A stretch of DNA of 64,000 nt from an uncultured Prevotellaceae bacterium (lineage in GTDB: Bacteria > Bacteroidota > Bacteroidia > Bacteroidales > Bacteroidaceae): the NCBI GenBank assembly GCA_902769705.1, contig CACXPX010000009.1, positions 31,060 through 95,059 on the forward strand. The letters run 5' to 3'. This document shows positions 34,047 through 42,394 of this stretch, piece after piece. Positions within the stretch are counted from its first letter, which is position 1; each line of letters starts with the position of its first letter. Position numbers and translations under genes: made by a program. The notes below the pieces were generated by a model. The model had not been told where the DNA came from and ran no database searches. It saw nothing but the letters and a program-made list of their open reading frames with translations.

Positions 34047-34595
34047 ATGAAAACTGTATACGAGTTTACTGTCAAAGACAGAAAAGGAAAAGATGTATCG
34101 CTGAAAGAGTATGCCAACGAGGTGCTCCTCATTGTCAACACCGCCACACAATGCGGATTCACACCGCAATACGATGAACTGGAGAAACTCTACGAGAAAT
34201 ACCACTCGCAAGGCTTCGTCATCCTGGACTTCCCCTGCAATCAATTCGGCAAGCAAGCTCCTGGTACCGACGAGAGCATCCACGAATTCTGCAAACTGAA
34301 CTTTGGCACCGAATTCCCCCGTTTCAAGAAAGTGAAAGTCAACGGCGATGATGCCGACCCGCTCTTCAAGTTCCTGCAAGAGCAGAAAGGCTTTGCCGGA
34401 TGGGACGACAGCCATCCCATTGCCCCCATCCTCGACAAGATGCTCTCAGAGGCCGACCCCGACTACAAGCAGAAGCCCGACATCAAGTGGAACTTCACGA
34501 AGTTCCTCATCAACAAGAAAGGTCAAGTGGTGGCACGATTCGAACCCACCGAGAAAATTGAAAACATTGCCCAGCAGATTGAGGAGTTGCTGTAA
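34047..34595 (+). CDS. Glutathione peroxidase (thiol peroxidase)
   Basis: 182 aa, normal size for bacterial Gpx. The peroxidatic Cys is in NTATQCGFTPQY (Cys rather than Sec), the conserved FPCNQFG follows, and WNFTKFLI holds the third element of the catalytic Gln/Trp/Asn set. It reduces hydrogen peroxide and organic hydroperoxides; with no glutathione system expected in this lineage, thioredoxin is the likely reductant. Thioredoxin reductase is encoded 77 nt downstream on the same strand, supporting this pairing. The extra mid-protein region (ADPLFKFLQEQKGF) is usual in this subfamily. Confidence 0.92.
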   Translation: MKTVYEFTVKDRKGKDVSLKEYANEVLLIVNTATQCGFTPQYDELEKLYEKYHSQGFVILDFPCNQFGKQAPGTDESIHEFCKLNFGTEFPRFKKVKVNGDDADPLFKFLQEQKGFAGWDDSHPIAPILDKMLSEADPDYKQKPDIKWNFTKFLINKKGQVVARFEPTEKIENIAQQIEELL

Positions 34596-34603
34596 TATAA
34601 TAA

Positions 34604-34656
34604 GGTGATGGGTGGTGGCTCGCTTCGTTTTTGGCTATTTGTTATCACCCATCACC
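34604..34656 (+). repeat. Hairpin between the peroxidase and thioredoxin reductase genes
   Basis: An 11-bp stem pairs GGTGATGGGTG (34604-34614) with CACCCATCACC (34646-34656) over a 31-nt loop. No T-tract follows, so it is more likely a processing or stabilising structure or a dispersed palindromic repeat than a terminator. Confidence 0.6.
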
Positions 34657-34672
34657 CAACATTAAGTATACT

Positions 34673-35605
34673 ATGGAACATGTAAAAAACCTGATTATCG
34701 GCAGCGGTCCTGCTGGATACACCGCAGCCATCTACGCTGGACGCGCCAACCTGCAACCCGTGCTCTATTGTGGATTGCAAATGGGCGGACAGCTCACACA
34801 AACCACCACCGTTGAGAATTTTCCCGGCTATCCCGATGGTGTAGACGGAAACGAGATGATGATGCAGCTGCGTAGCCAAGCGCAACGCTTTGGAGCCGAC
34901 TTGCGTGACGGGGTCATCGTGAAGGTTGATTTCTCCAAACGCCCCTACGTGCTCACCACCGACCGCGATGTTGAGATTGAGGCCGACACCGTTATCATCG
35001 CCACTGGAGCTTCTGCCAAATACCTAGGGCTCGACGATGAGAAGAAATACAACGGCATGGGCGTTTCTGCCTGTGCTACTTGCGACGGTTTTTTCTATCG
35101 CAAGAAGACTGTTGCTGTGGTGGGTGGCGGCGATACTGCATGCGAAGAGGCCATCTATCTGGCACAACTTTGCAAGAAAGTATATATGATTGTGCGCAAA
35201 CCCTATCTGCGCGCCAGCGATGTGATGCAGAAGCGTGTCTTCGACAACGAGAAGATTGAAGTGCTCTTTGAACACAACACCCTTGGGCTTTACGGTGAGG
35301 ATGGTGTGGAAGGTGCACATCTCGTCAAACGGAAGGGAGAACCCGATGAAGAACGTTACGACTTGCCTATCGACGGTTTCTTCCTTGCCATCGGACATAA
35401 ACCCAACACCGACATCTTCCGCGAGTGGCTCGACCTCGATGAAACGGGCTATATCCGCACCATCGACGGCACACCACGCACCTCACTTCCTGGTGTGTAT
35501 GCCGCTGGCGACTGTGCAGACCCTGTTTACAGACAAGCCATCGTAGCAGCTGGCAGCGGTTGTAAGGCCGCCCTTGAAGCTGAGCGCTATCTGCAGACAC
35601 TCTGA
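34673..35605 (+). CDS. trxB: Thioredoxin-disulfide reductase
   Basis: 310 aa from Met 34673 (MEHVKNLIIGSGPAGYTAAI). Motifs are the FAD-binding GSGPAGYTAAIYAGRA, redox-active CATC in ACATCDGFFYR, NADPH-binding VVGGGDTACEEAIYLA and the C-terminal FAD block GVYAAGDCADPVYRQ. It passes electrons from NADPH to thioredoxin in the cytoplasm. An upstream in-frame ATG at 34631 lies in the intergenic hairpin and is not the start. It pairs with the peroxidase upstream and ends at a bidirectional terminator. Confidence 0.95.
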   Translation: MEHVKNLIIGSGPAGYTAAIYAGRANLQPVLYCGLQMGGQLTQTTTVENFPGYPDGVDGNEMMMQLRSQAQRFGADLRDGVIVKVDFSKRPYVLTTDRDVEIEADTVIIATGASAKYLGLDDEKKYNGMGVSACATCDGFFYRKKTVAVVGGGDTACEEAIYLAQLCKKVYMIVRKPYLRASDVMQKRVFDNEKIEVLFEHNTLGLYGEDGVEGAHLVKRKGEPDEERYDLPIDGFFLAIGHKPNTDIFREWLDLDETGYIRTIDGTPRTSLPGVYAAGDCADPVYRQAIVAAGSGCKAALEAERYLQTL

Positions 35606-35624
35606 TAATACCTTATACAACACA

Positions 35625-35667
35625 ATTGGCACAAGGCGTCTCCTACGTCTTGTGCCAATATTTTTTA
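35625..35667. terminator. Bidirectional terminator between trxB and the AraC-family gene
   Basis: An 11-bp perfect stem (ATTGGCACAAG 35625-35635 with CTTGTGCCAAT 35649-35659) is followed by ATTTTTTATA on the plus strand. It separates the convergent ends at 35605 and 35679. Confidence 0.85.
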
Positions 35668-35678
35668 TACATAAAGAC

Positions 35679-36635
35679 TTATTGCTGTCGCAACTGCGTG
35701 GGAGTCACGCCGAAATGTTCCTTCACATACTTGGCAAAAAACGATGCATTTGGGAAGCCAAGTACGTTGCACACTTCCTTGATGCTCAAGTCGGTTTGGC
35801 GCAGATAGTAGCGAATGTCTTCCATCTGATGCTCCGTTATCCACGCGTTGGCCGTCTTCCCAGAATTGCGTTTGCACACAGCCGAGAGATATTTCGGTGT
35901 AATACATAGCTCATCGGCAAACGACTGAACGGAACGATGTCCGCATGGTTCTCTGTTGAGCATGGAGAGAAACCTTTGGAAGATGCTTTGTGACGAACTG
36001 CTGTGTTTCACTTGGCGGCCAGCATTCCCCTCTGCTGGTTGTTGGACCTCTGCTGCCGTACCATCCGACATTCTGTTACGCTCGCGTTTCATCGTTTCCA
36101 ACGCTCCACACATGCCCAATACGGCGGCCCTGACCAACGATTGGACGACTTCGGTTTTGTAAGGATTTTCGCCGTGTCGGTTGATACTGATGTTGAGCAT
36201 GCTGTAGAAAAGCGACAGGAACTCAATGGCATCGGGCTCAATCGTCACCACATGCTGGCGGTTGATGTAGAGTGTTTCCGTCCAGATGCTGATTTTCTCG
36301 CGCAAGAAAGCATGTAGGATGCGGTCGGTAAGGAACACAGCCTTAAAAACAAAGTCAGGACTCAGCAGCATGTTGGTGAACAGCGTGCCAGGCGGACACA
36401 TTATAATTTGGTTGGCGCCGAACGTGGTTGGCTCTCCATTCAGTTCCAGTTGTACACGACCTTTTTGGCAGATGGCGATGATGTTCATCTGCATCCGTGT
36501 TGCACTGGGCTCGGAAAAGAGCTTCACATTGTCAATCATGATGATATCATCGTCGAAATAACCCACCTGCACATCGGCTTTGATATCTTCCTGAGCCTCA
36601 GCTATCTTACTCAGGTATTGTTCCATTTCACTCAT
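35679..36635 (-). CDS. AraC-family transcriptional regulator
   Basis: 318 aa. The N-terminal part (about residues 25-200) is a cupin-like sensor domain. The C-terminal 100 residues hold the two helix-turn-helix motifs (SVQSFADELCITPKYLSAV and IKEVCNVLGFPNASFFAKYV), with a Gln-rich end, as in AraC/XylS regulators. A Ser-rich, variable linker lies between (about 195-225). It is divergent from the RND efflux operon across 252 nt, so it most likely controls that operon in response to a small molecule. Confidence 0.88.
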   Translation of the reverse strand: MSEMEQYLSKIAEAQEDIKADVQVGYFDDDIIMIDNVKLFSEPSATRMQMNIIAICQKGRVQLELNGEPTTFGANQIIMCPPGTLFTNMLLSPDFVFKAVFLTDRILHAFLREKISIWTETLYINRQHVVTIEPDAIEFLSLFYSMLNISINRHGENPYKTEVVQSLVRAAVLGMCGALETMKRERNRMSDGTAAEVQQPAEGNAGRQVKHSSSSQSIFQRFLSMLNREPCGHRSVQSFADELCITPKYLSAVCKRNSGKTANAWITEHQMEDIRYYLRQTDLSIKEVCNVLGFPNASFFAKYVKEHFGVTPTQLRQQ

Positions 36636-36887
36636 CCGTATGCGTTTATATTAAATAATGTGTCGTTATCAATTCTATTTTCGACTGCAAAGATGTAAAA
36701 AAAATGTGAGACGACAATGTTCATTATTGCCTTTTTTCCGTTCGAAAGTTCTACTTTTCCACTCTTTAACATCAAAAAAGGAAGAAAAGAACACCGATTT
36801 ATAAGAAATAATTGCCACCTTTGCATTTGTTTCGAACACATTGAAGCGACCGAAACCTACAAGACATACGAAAACAACGTTACAACT

Positions 36888-37919
36888 ATGAAGATAAATA
36901 GTGCATTATTGCTGCTGGCAATAGCTGTTGCCGGCACTGCATGTGAAAACAAGAAAGAAATAAAGCAGAAACCGCCCACCCAAGTGAAGACCGAGGTTGT
37001 GGCGGCTGCAGGCATGACGTCGGATCAGACCTACGTGGGTATCGTTGAGGAGAACGAAGCCACAGCAGTGAGCTTCACGAGCATGGGCTTGGTAAAACGC
37101 GTGCTTGTCAGCGAAGGACAAGCTGTTGGTCGCGGACAACTCTTGGCTGTGATGGATGACACGCAAGCACGCAACGTGCTGACGGGTGCCGAGGCACAGA
37201 TGGCACAAGCCGAAGATGCCTTGAAACGCTATGGCATGCTGCACGATGCCGGTTCGCTTCCCGAAGCACAATGGGTGGAAATCCAGAGCAAGGTGGCGCA
37301 GGCACGGTCGCAGTTGGCCGTGGCCAAGAAAAACCTCACCGACTGCCGGTTGGTGGCTCCCGTCGGTGGAATCATCGGCCGCCAACAGGTGAAGGCTGGC
37401 GAGACAGCCATGCCCTCGCAAGCCGTAGTGACCATCATGGACGTATCGCGTGTGAAGGTGCGCGTGTCGGTTCCTGAAGCCGAGATGAATGCCATAACGC
37501 CCCACACGCCGTCGATGGTCATCGTCGAGGCAGCTGGCAAGAAGGTCGGCGGTGGACGCATCGAGAAAGGCGTGGTGGCTGATGCCATGACACACACCTA
37601 CGACATCCGCATCAATGTACCTAATGGTGACCGCAAGTTGTTGCCAGGCATGGTGGCGCAGGTACGCATAGGGGCAACCAGCGCCTCCTCCCAAAAGGAG
37701 GGGAGTTTTTTTACCCTGCCCATCACCTCCGTGCAACGCCGACCCGACGGTTCGTTATTCGTGTGGACGGTCGACAACCAAAAGAAGGTTCATCGCACTG
37801 CTGTCACCGTCGGTGCTTCGCAAGGCAATCGCATCAGCATCCTTAGTGGCATAACGGCAGGTCAGCGCATTGTCACTGAAGGTTATCAGAAACTAAGCGA
37901 AGGGAGTGAAGTGAAATGA
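36888..37919 (+). CDS. RND efflux periplasmic adaptor (MFP/HlyD type)
   Basis: 343 aa from Met 36888, a lipoprotein (lipobox GTAC). Order of parts: beta-barrel/lipoyl half (GLVKRVLVSEGQAVGRGQLLAVMD), a coiled-coil hairpin (about residues 90-155), the second lipoyl half (GIIGRQQVKAGETAMPSQ), beta-barrel and membrane-proximal domains. It bridges inner-membrane pump and outer-membrane channel. A Ser-Ser-Gln-Lys-Glu-Gly-Ser insert near residue 265 is coded by a terminator-like palindrome. It overlaps the pump gene by 4 nt. A longer frame from 36717 is not used because a promoter-like box (near 36812) lies within it. Confidence 0.88.
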   Translation: MKINSALLLLAIAVAGTACENKKEIKQKPPTQVKTEVVAAAGMTSDQTYVGIVEENEATAVSFTSMGLVKRVLVSEGQAVGRGQLLAVMDDTQARNVLTGAEAQMAQAEDALKRYGMLHDAGSLPEAQWVEIQSKVAQARSQLAVAKKNLTDCRLVAPVGGIIGRQQVKAGETAMPSQAVVTIMDVSRVKVRVSVPEAEMNAITPHTPSMVIVEAAGKKVGGGRIEKGVVADAMTHTYDIRINVPNGDRKLLPGMVAQVRIGATSASSQKEGSFFTLPITSVQRRPDGSLFVWTVDNQKKVHRTAVTVGASQGNRISILSGITAGQRIVTEGYQKLSEGSEVK

Positions 37920-40900
37920 CAAAGAATACCAAGTGGATATCCTGGCCACTCGACAACAATAAGATAATGCTCCTGCTCGTTGCCATCCTTTTTGGCATCG
38001 GCATCTATGGCATGTGGGTGATGCCCAAAGACGAGTTCCCACCTTTCACTATCCGCCAAGGAGTGGTGGTAGCCGTCTATCCTGGTGCCACAAGTGAGGA
38101 GGTGGAACAACAGGTGACACGCCCGCTCGAGCGCTACCTCTTCACCTATGGCGAGGTGAACCGCACGAAGACCACGTCGACGTCGCAGAATGGCATGGCT
38201 ATGGTGCTTGTCCACCTGAACGACGAAGTGAACAACAAGGATGAGGTGTGGTCGAAGATCAAGCACGGCCTTGCCCTCTACAAACAAAGCCTGCCCTCTG
38301 GCGTGCTGGCATTGGTGGCCAACGACGACTTTGGCAACACATCGGCCTTGCTGATTGCCATAGAGAGCAAGGAACGCAGCTACCGCGAGTTGCAGGACTA
38401 TAGCGACCGCCTCTCCGACAGACTGCGCAAGATTCCATCAGTGGCCAACGTGCGCCTGTATGGCGACCACAAAGAGCAGGTGAGCCTCTATGTCGACCGC
38501 CAGCGTCTGGAGGCGTTCGGCATCGGTCAGCAAACACTCATGTCTGCCCTACAATCCCAAGGCCTTACCACGATGACAGGTAGCCTTGTGGGCGATCACC
38601 AGCAGACGCTCATCCACATAGAACCCACGCAGAACAGCGAGGCCGAAGTGGCCAATCAGATTATCTACAGCGACCCAATTTCGGGCAAGGTAGTGCGCAT
38701 CCGCGACATTGCTACTGTCAAACGCGAATACGACACATCGGATAGCTATATCGAACAGAACGGTCACCCTTGTGTGCTGCTCTCGTTAGAGATGATTTCC
38801 GGTAACAACATCATGGCTTATGGTAGGGATGTAGACCGTGTGCTCGACGATTTCCGCGAGAACGAACTACCCGATGACGTCACCCTGACGCGCATTGCCG
38901 ACCAGCCGAAGGTGGTAGGCGACAGCATCCACGACTTCCTGCGTGACTTGCTGCTGTCAATGGCGGTCATCATCCTCGTCATGATGGTGCTGTTCCCTCT
39001 GCGCTCAGCCATTGTTGCAGCCATCACCATTCCACTCAGCACATTCATCTCCGTTGCTATCATGTACTTCGCTAACATACCACTGAACATCGTCACTTTG
39101 GCAGGCCTCATCGTGGTACTCGGAATGATTGTCGACAACTCCATCGTGGTCATCGACGGCTACTTGGAGTATGCCAATAAAGGCATCGAGCCCAAGCAAG
39201 CAGCGGTGATGTCGGTCAACCAGTACTTCATGCCGATGATGCTCGCCACCATCTGCATCTGTGCCATCTTCTACCCTTTCCTCCTCACGTTCAAGGGTGC
39301 CTTCCTTGACGCCCTTGAAGATTTCCCATGGACCATCACCATTAACCTCATGGTGTCACTCCTGTTGGCTGTAACCGTCATTCCATTCCTTTGTGTGACG
39401 GTAATAGGAGTGCCTGAAAAGAAGAAAGAAGGGAAGCGGCTCACCGACCGCGTCCAAACCATCTACGACCGCGTATTAGCCGTAACGTTCCGCCATCCTT
39501 GGATGACCATTGCCACATGTCTGGCTGTCATCACTGCTTCGCTGCTCATCGTCCCCATGCTGAAGATACGCCTTTTCCCCTTTGCCGACCGCAACCAATT
39601 TGCCGTTGAGATTTTCCTGCCCGAAGGCAAAGGATTGCAAGATACGAGATTGGTAGCCGACAGCGTGCGCCATGCCATTGAAAAGGATGAGCGCATCACA
39701 GGTATTACATCGTTCATCGGCTGTTCCTCGCCTCGCTTCCAGACCACCTACGCTCCACAGATGGCTGGCCGTAACTTCGCCCAGTTCATCGTGAACACCA
39801 CCTCGCAGCAGGCCACCCTCGACCTCTTGGCCGACTATCAGCCAAAACTCTCAGAAGCATTCCCTGAGGCCTACGTGAAGTTCAAGCGCCTTGACCTACT
39901 GGAAGTGCCCGAACTGGAGTTCCGTTTCTATGGCGACAACATCGACTCGCTGCACGTGGCTGCCGAATGCATGATGGCCGAGATGCGCAAGATGCCCGAA
40001 CTGGAGTGGGTGCACAGTGACTTCCTGCAGCCCTTCCCGCTTATCAATGTCGAACTCGACCCCATTGCTTCTGCACAGCTGGGCATCAACCGCACAACGT
40101 CTGCCCTCTCACTGGCCTCGCAAACGGGCAATCTGCGCGTGGGCAGCATCTGGGAGAACGACTACGAGCTTCCCATCATCGTCCGCGACACCACATCGCT
40201 AACCATCTCCGACGTCGAGAATCTGCCCATCAGCTCGCCACTCTCTATGCTCCCCACTATGGGAAACAACATCAACGCTGTAGGAGGTGTCCCCTTGCGC
40301 CAAGTCGCATCCGTCACACCCAAGTGGAGCGAGAGTCGCATCATGCACCGTTCGGGCGAGCGTTGCCTGACAGTTACGGCTGAGTTCCAACGAGGTGTTT
40401 ATGCAGCACCCGTCGAGAACCGCTTGGCAAAGATGCAGCAAGCTCTACCGCTGCCTGAAGGCGTGCGTGCCGAGTTGGGTGGCGAGCTGGAGTACAACGA
40501 CCAGAATATGCCACAAATCTATAATGGCATCATCATCGCGATGGTCATCATTTTCTTCTTCTTGCTGTTCAACTTCAAGCGCTTCTGCATCACCACGCTC
40601 TGCATGGTCGCCCTCGGCCTGATGCTTCCTGGCACGCTCATTGGCCTCGGCATTATGAATCGCATGATAGGCCTCACGAGCATCTTCGGCCTCATCACCC
40701 TCATGGGCATGATTATGCGCAACGAAATCCTCATCTACGAGCACGCCGACAACCTCTTGAAGGACTGTCCTCATTCCGATGAAGGAGAGTATGTGCGCCA
40801 AGCTGCCTACGAGGCTGGACGCCGCCGCATGGTACCCATCTTCCTGACCACCGCCACTACAGCCGTGGGCGTCATCCCGATGATCATCGCCGGCTCGTCG

Positions 40901-41011
40901 TTCTGGATGCCCGTCGGCGTCACTATCTTCGCCGGTGGTATCGGAGCCCTCATCCTTGTGGTTACGGTTCTGCCCATAGCATATTGGAAAATGAAAAAAG
41001 TAAAGAAGTAA
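37916..41011 (+). CDS. RND-family efflux pump inner-membrane permease (AcrB-like)
   Basis: 1031 aa, AcrB-sized, with twelve hydrophobic segments arranged 1+5+1+5 around two large periplasmic loops. TM4 carries GMIVDNSIVVIDGY, so D407 is present and the neighbouring Asp of AcrB is Asn408. This altered proton-relay pair is seen in some HME/HAE relatives. It exports drugs, dyes or lipophilic compounds using the proton gradient. Start overlaps the adaptor stop by 4 nt; the TolC gene follows 18 nt downstream, giving a complete tripartite operon. Confidence 0.92.
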   Translation: MTKNTKWISWPLDNNKIMLLLVAILFGIGIYGMWVMPKDEFPPFTIRQGVVVAVYPGATSEEVEQQVTRPLERYLFTYGEVNRTKTTSTSQNGMAMVLVHLNDEVNNKDEVWSKIKHGLALYKQSLPSGVLALVANDDFGNTSALLIAIESKERSYRELQDYSDRLSDRLRKIPSVANVRLYGDHKEQVSLYVDRQRLEAFGIGQQTLMSALQSQGLTTMTGSLVGDHQQTLIHIEPTQNSEAEVANQIIYSDPISGKVVRIRDIATVKREYDTSDSYIEQNGHPCVLLSLEMISGNNIMAYGRDVDRVLDDFRENELPDDVTLTRIADQPKVVGDSIHDFLRDLLLSMAVIILVMMVLFPLRSAIVAAITIPLSTFISVAIMYFANIPLNIVTLAGLIVVLGMIVDNSIVVIDGYLEYANKGIEPKQAAVMSVNQYFMPMMLATICICAIFYPFLLTFKGAFLDALEDFPWTITINLMVSLLLAVTVIPFLCVTVIGVPEKKKEGKRLTDRVQTIYDRVLAVTFRHPWMTIATCLAVITASLLIVPMLKIRLFPFADRNQFAVEIFLPEGKGLQDTRLVADSVRHAIEKDERITGITSFIGCSSPRFQTTYAPQMAGRNFAQFIVNTTSQQATLDLLADYQPKLSEAFPEAYVKFKRLDLLEVPELEFRFYGDNIDSLHVAAECMMAEMRKMPELEWVHSDFLQPFPLINVELDPIASAQLGINRTTSALSLASQTGNLRVGSIWENDYELPIIVRDTTSLTISDVENLPISSPLSMLPTMGNNINAVGGVPLRQVASVTPKWSESRIMHRSGERCLTVTAEFQRGVYAAPVENRLAKMQQALPLPEGVRAELGGELEYNDQNMPQIYNGIIIAMVIIFFFLLFNFKRFCITTLCMVALGLMLPGTLIGLGIMNRMIGLTSIFGLITLMGMIMRNEILIYEHADNLLKDCPHSDEGEYVRQAAYEAGRRRMVPIFLTTATTAVGVIPMIIAGSSFWMPVGVTIFAGGIGALILVVTVLPIAYWKMKKVKK

Positions 41012-41029
41012 ATAATAAAAGAAGGAAAA

Positions 41030-42394
41030 ATGAAAAGAATTGTCATTGCCATCCTTACTATAGTTTGCCTACCGCTGGCTGCACAAGTATCCCCCCCCCT
41101 TTCCCTCAGCCAGCTCACCGACTCGGCACTCCAAAATAACCAAGCCACACGCTCGGCACGCCACGACATCGAGGCTGCACACGAGCAGCGGCGCGAGGCC
41201 TTCACGAAGTACTTCCCCAACGTCAGCGCCACTGCCGCCACGTTCAATGCCAATCGAGGCATGGCGAAGATGACACTTGACCCACAGACCATGATGTCGC
41301 CCGAGCTGGGTGCCGTCCTTGCCCAGTCATTCCCGCCCGAGGCATTGGCTTCCTTAGCCACACCCACGAGCATCTCGATGATGAAGAATGGTACCATTGC
41401 CTCTGTTACGGCTATGCAACCCGTTTTTGCCGGAGGGCAGATTGTCAACGGCAACCGTCTTGCACGTGTAGGCGAAGAGGCAAGCATGCTACAACTCCAA
41501 TTATCAGAAAACGAGGTGGAGAAGACTGTGAGCCAATACTATTGGCAGTTGATGGCACTGAATGAGAAACAGAAAACCATCGCTGCCGTGGAAACATTGC
41601 TCAGCGATATCTATAAAGATGTAGATGTGGCCGTACGTGCTGGAGTAGCTTTGCGAAACGACCTTCTACAAGTGCAATTGCGGCAGAACGAAGTGGAAAG
41701 CCAAAAGGTGAAACTGCAGAACGGCATCAGCGTGATGAAACTGCTGTTGGAGCAGTATTGCGGACTTAACACTACACCTGAGATTGTTTATCCCGACATC
41801 AGCGGGAAAAACCTTCAACTCCCAACGCCCCCAACAGGACAAGGTTCAGTAACTCCCCTGCCCGAATACCAATTACTGCAGAAACAAGTGGAGGCAGCCC
41901 AGTTGCAGAAAAAGATGGCCGTTGGCCAACAGCTTCCCTCTGTTGCTGTAGGTGCGGGCTACAACTACCACAACCTCATGGAGAACGACCGCACATTCGC
42001 AATGGTTTTCGCCACGGTGAGCGTGCCCATCAGCGATTGGTGGGGCGGCTCGCATGCCATCAAGCGAAAGAAGATTGAATTGCAAAAAGCCCAAGACCAA
42101 TTAGAAGACAACGCAGAACTGCTCGGCATCCGAATCCAAAAGGCTTGGAACGATGTCAACGAAGCTGCACTACAAGTGGATATTGCCCGTCGCAGCATTG
42201 AACAAGCCGAAGAGAATCTGCGGCTGAACCGTAACTTCTATCAAGCTGGAACGGTGAAGATGTCGGACTTGCTTGAAGCACAGTTGCTCTATCAGCAAGC
42301 CTGCGACCAACATGTTGATGCTTACGCTAACTATCAGCAGCAACTGTTGCTTTATCAACAAGCCACAGGCCAAAAAACGTCAGCAAGCCGTTGA
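41030..42394 (+). CDS. TolC-family outer-membrane efflux protein
   Basis: 454 aa with a signal peptide (cleavage near LAAQ). The two long alpha-helical repeats of TolC are visible, with AHEQRREAFTKYFPNVSATA and QLQKKMAVGQQLPSVAVG marking the beta-strand/helix junctions of each half. It forms the outer-membrane channel for the pump. It is the last gene of the operon; its 3' end overlaps the convergent symporter gene by 68 nt, which is unusual. Confidence 0.9.
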   Translation: MKRIVIAILTIVCLPLAAQVSPPLSLSQLTDSALQNNQATRSARHDIEAAHEQRREAFTKYFPNVSATAATFNANRGMAKMTLDPQTMMSPELGAVLAQSFPPEALASLATPTSISMMKNGTIASVTAMQPVFAGGQIVNGNRLARVGEEASMLQLQLSENEVEKTVSQYYWQLMALNEKQKTIAAVETLLSDIYKDVDVAVRAGVALRNDLLQVQLRQNEVESQKVKLQNGISVMKLLLEQYCGLNTTPEIVYPDISGKNLQLPTPPTGQGSVTPLPEYQLLQKQVEAAQLQKKMAVGQQLPSVAVGAGYNYHNLMENDRTFAMVFATVSVPISDWWGGSHAIKRKKIELQKAQDQLEDNAELLGIRIQKAWNDVNEAALQVDIARRSIEQAEENLRLNRNFYQAGTVKMSDLLEAQLLYQQACDQHVDAYANYQQQLLLYQQATGQKTSASR

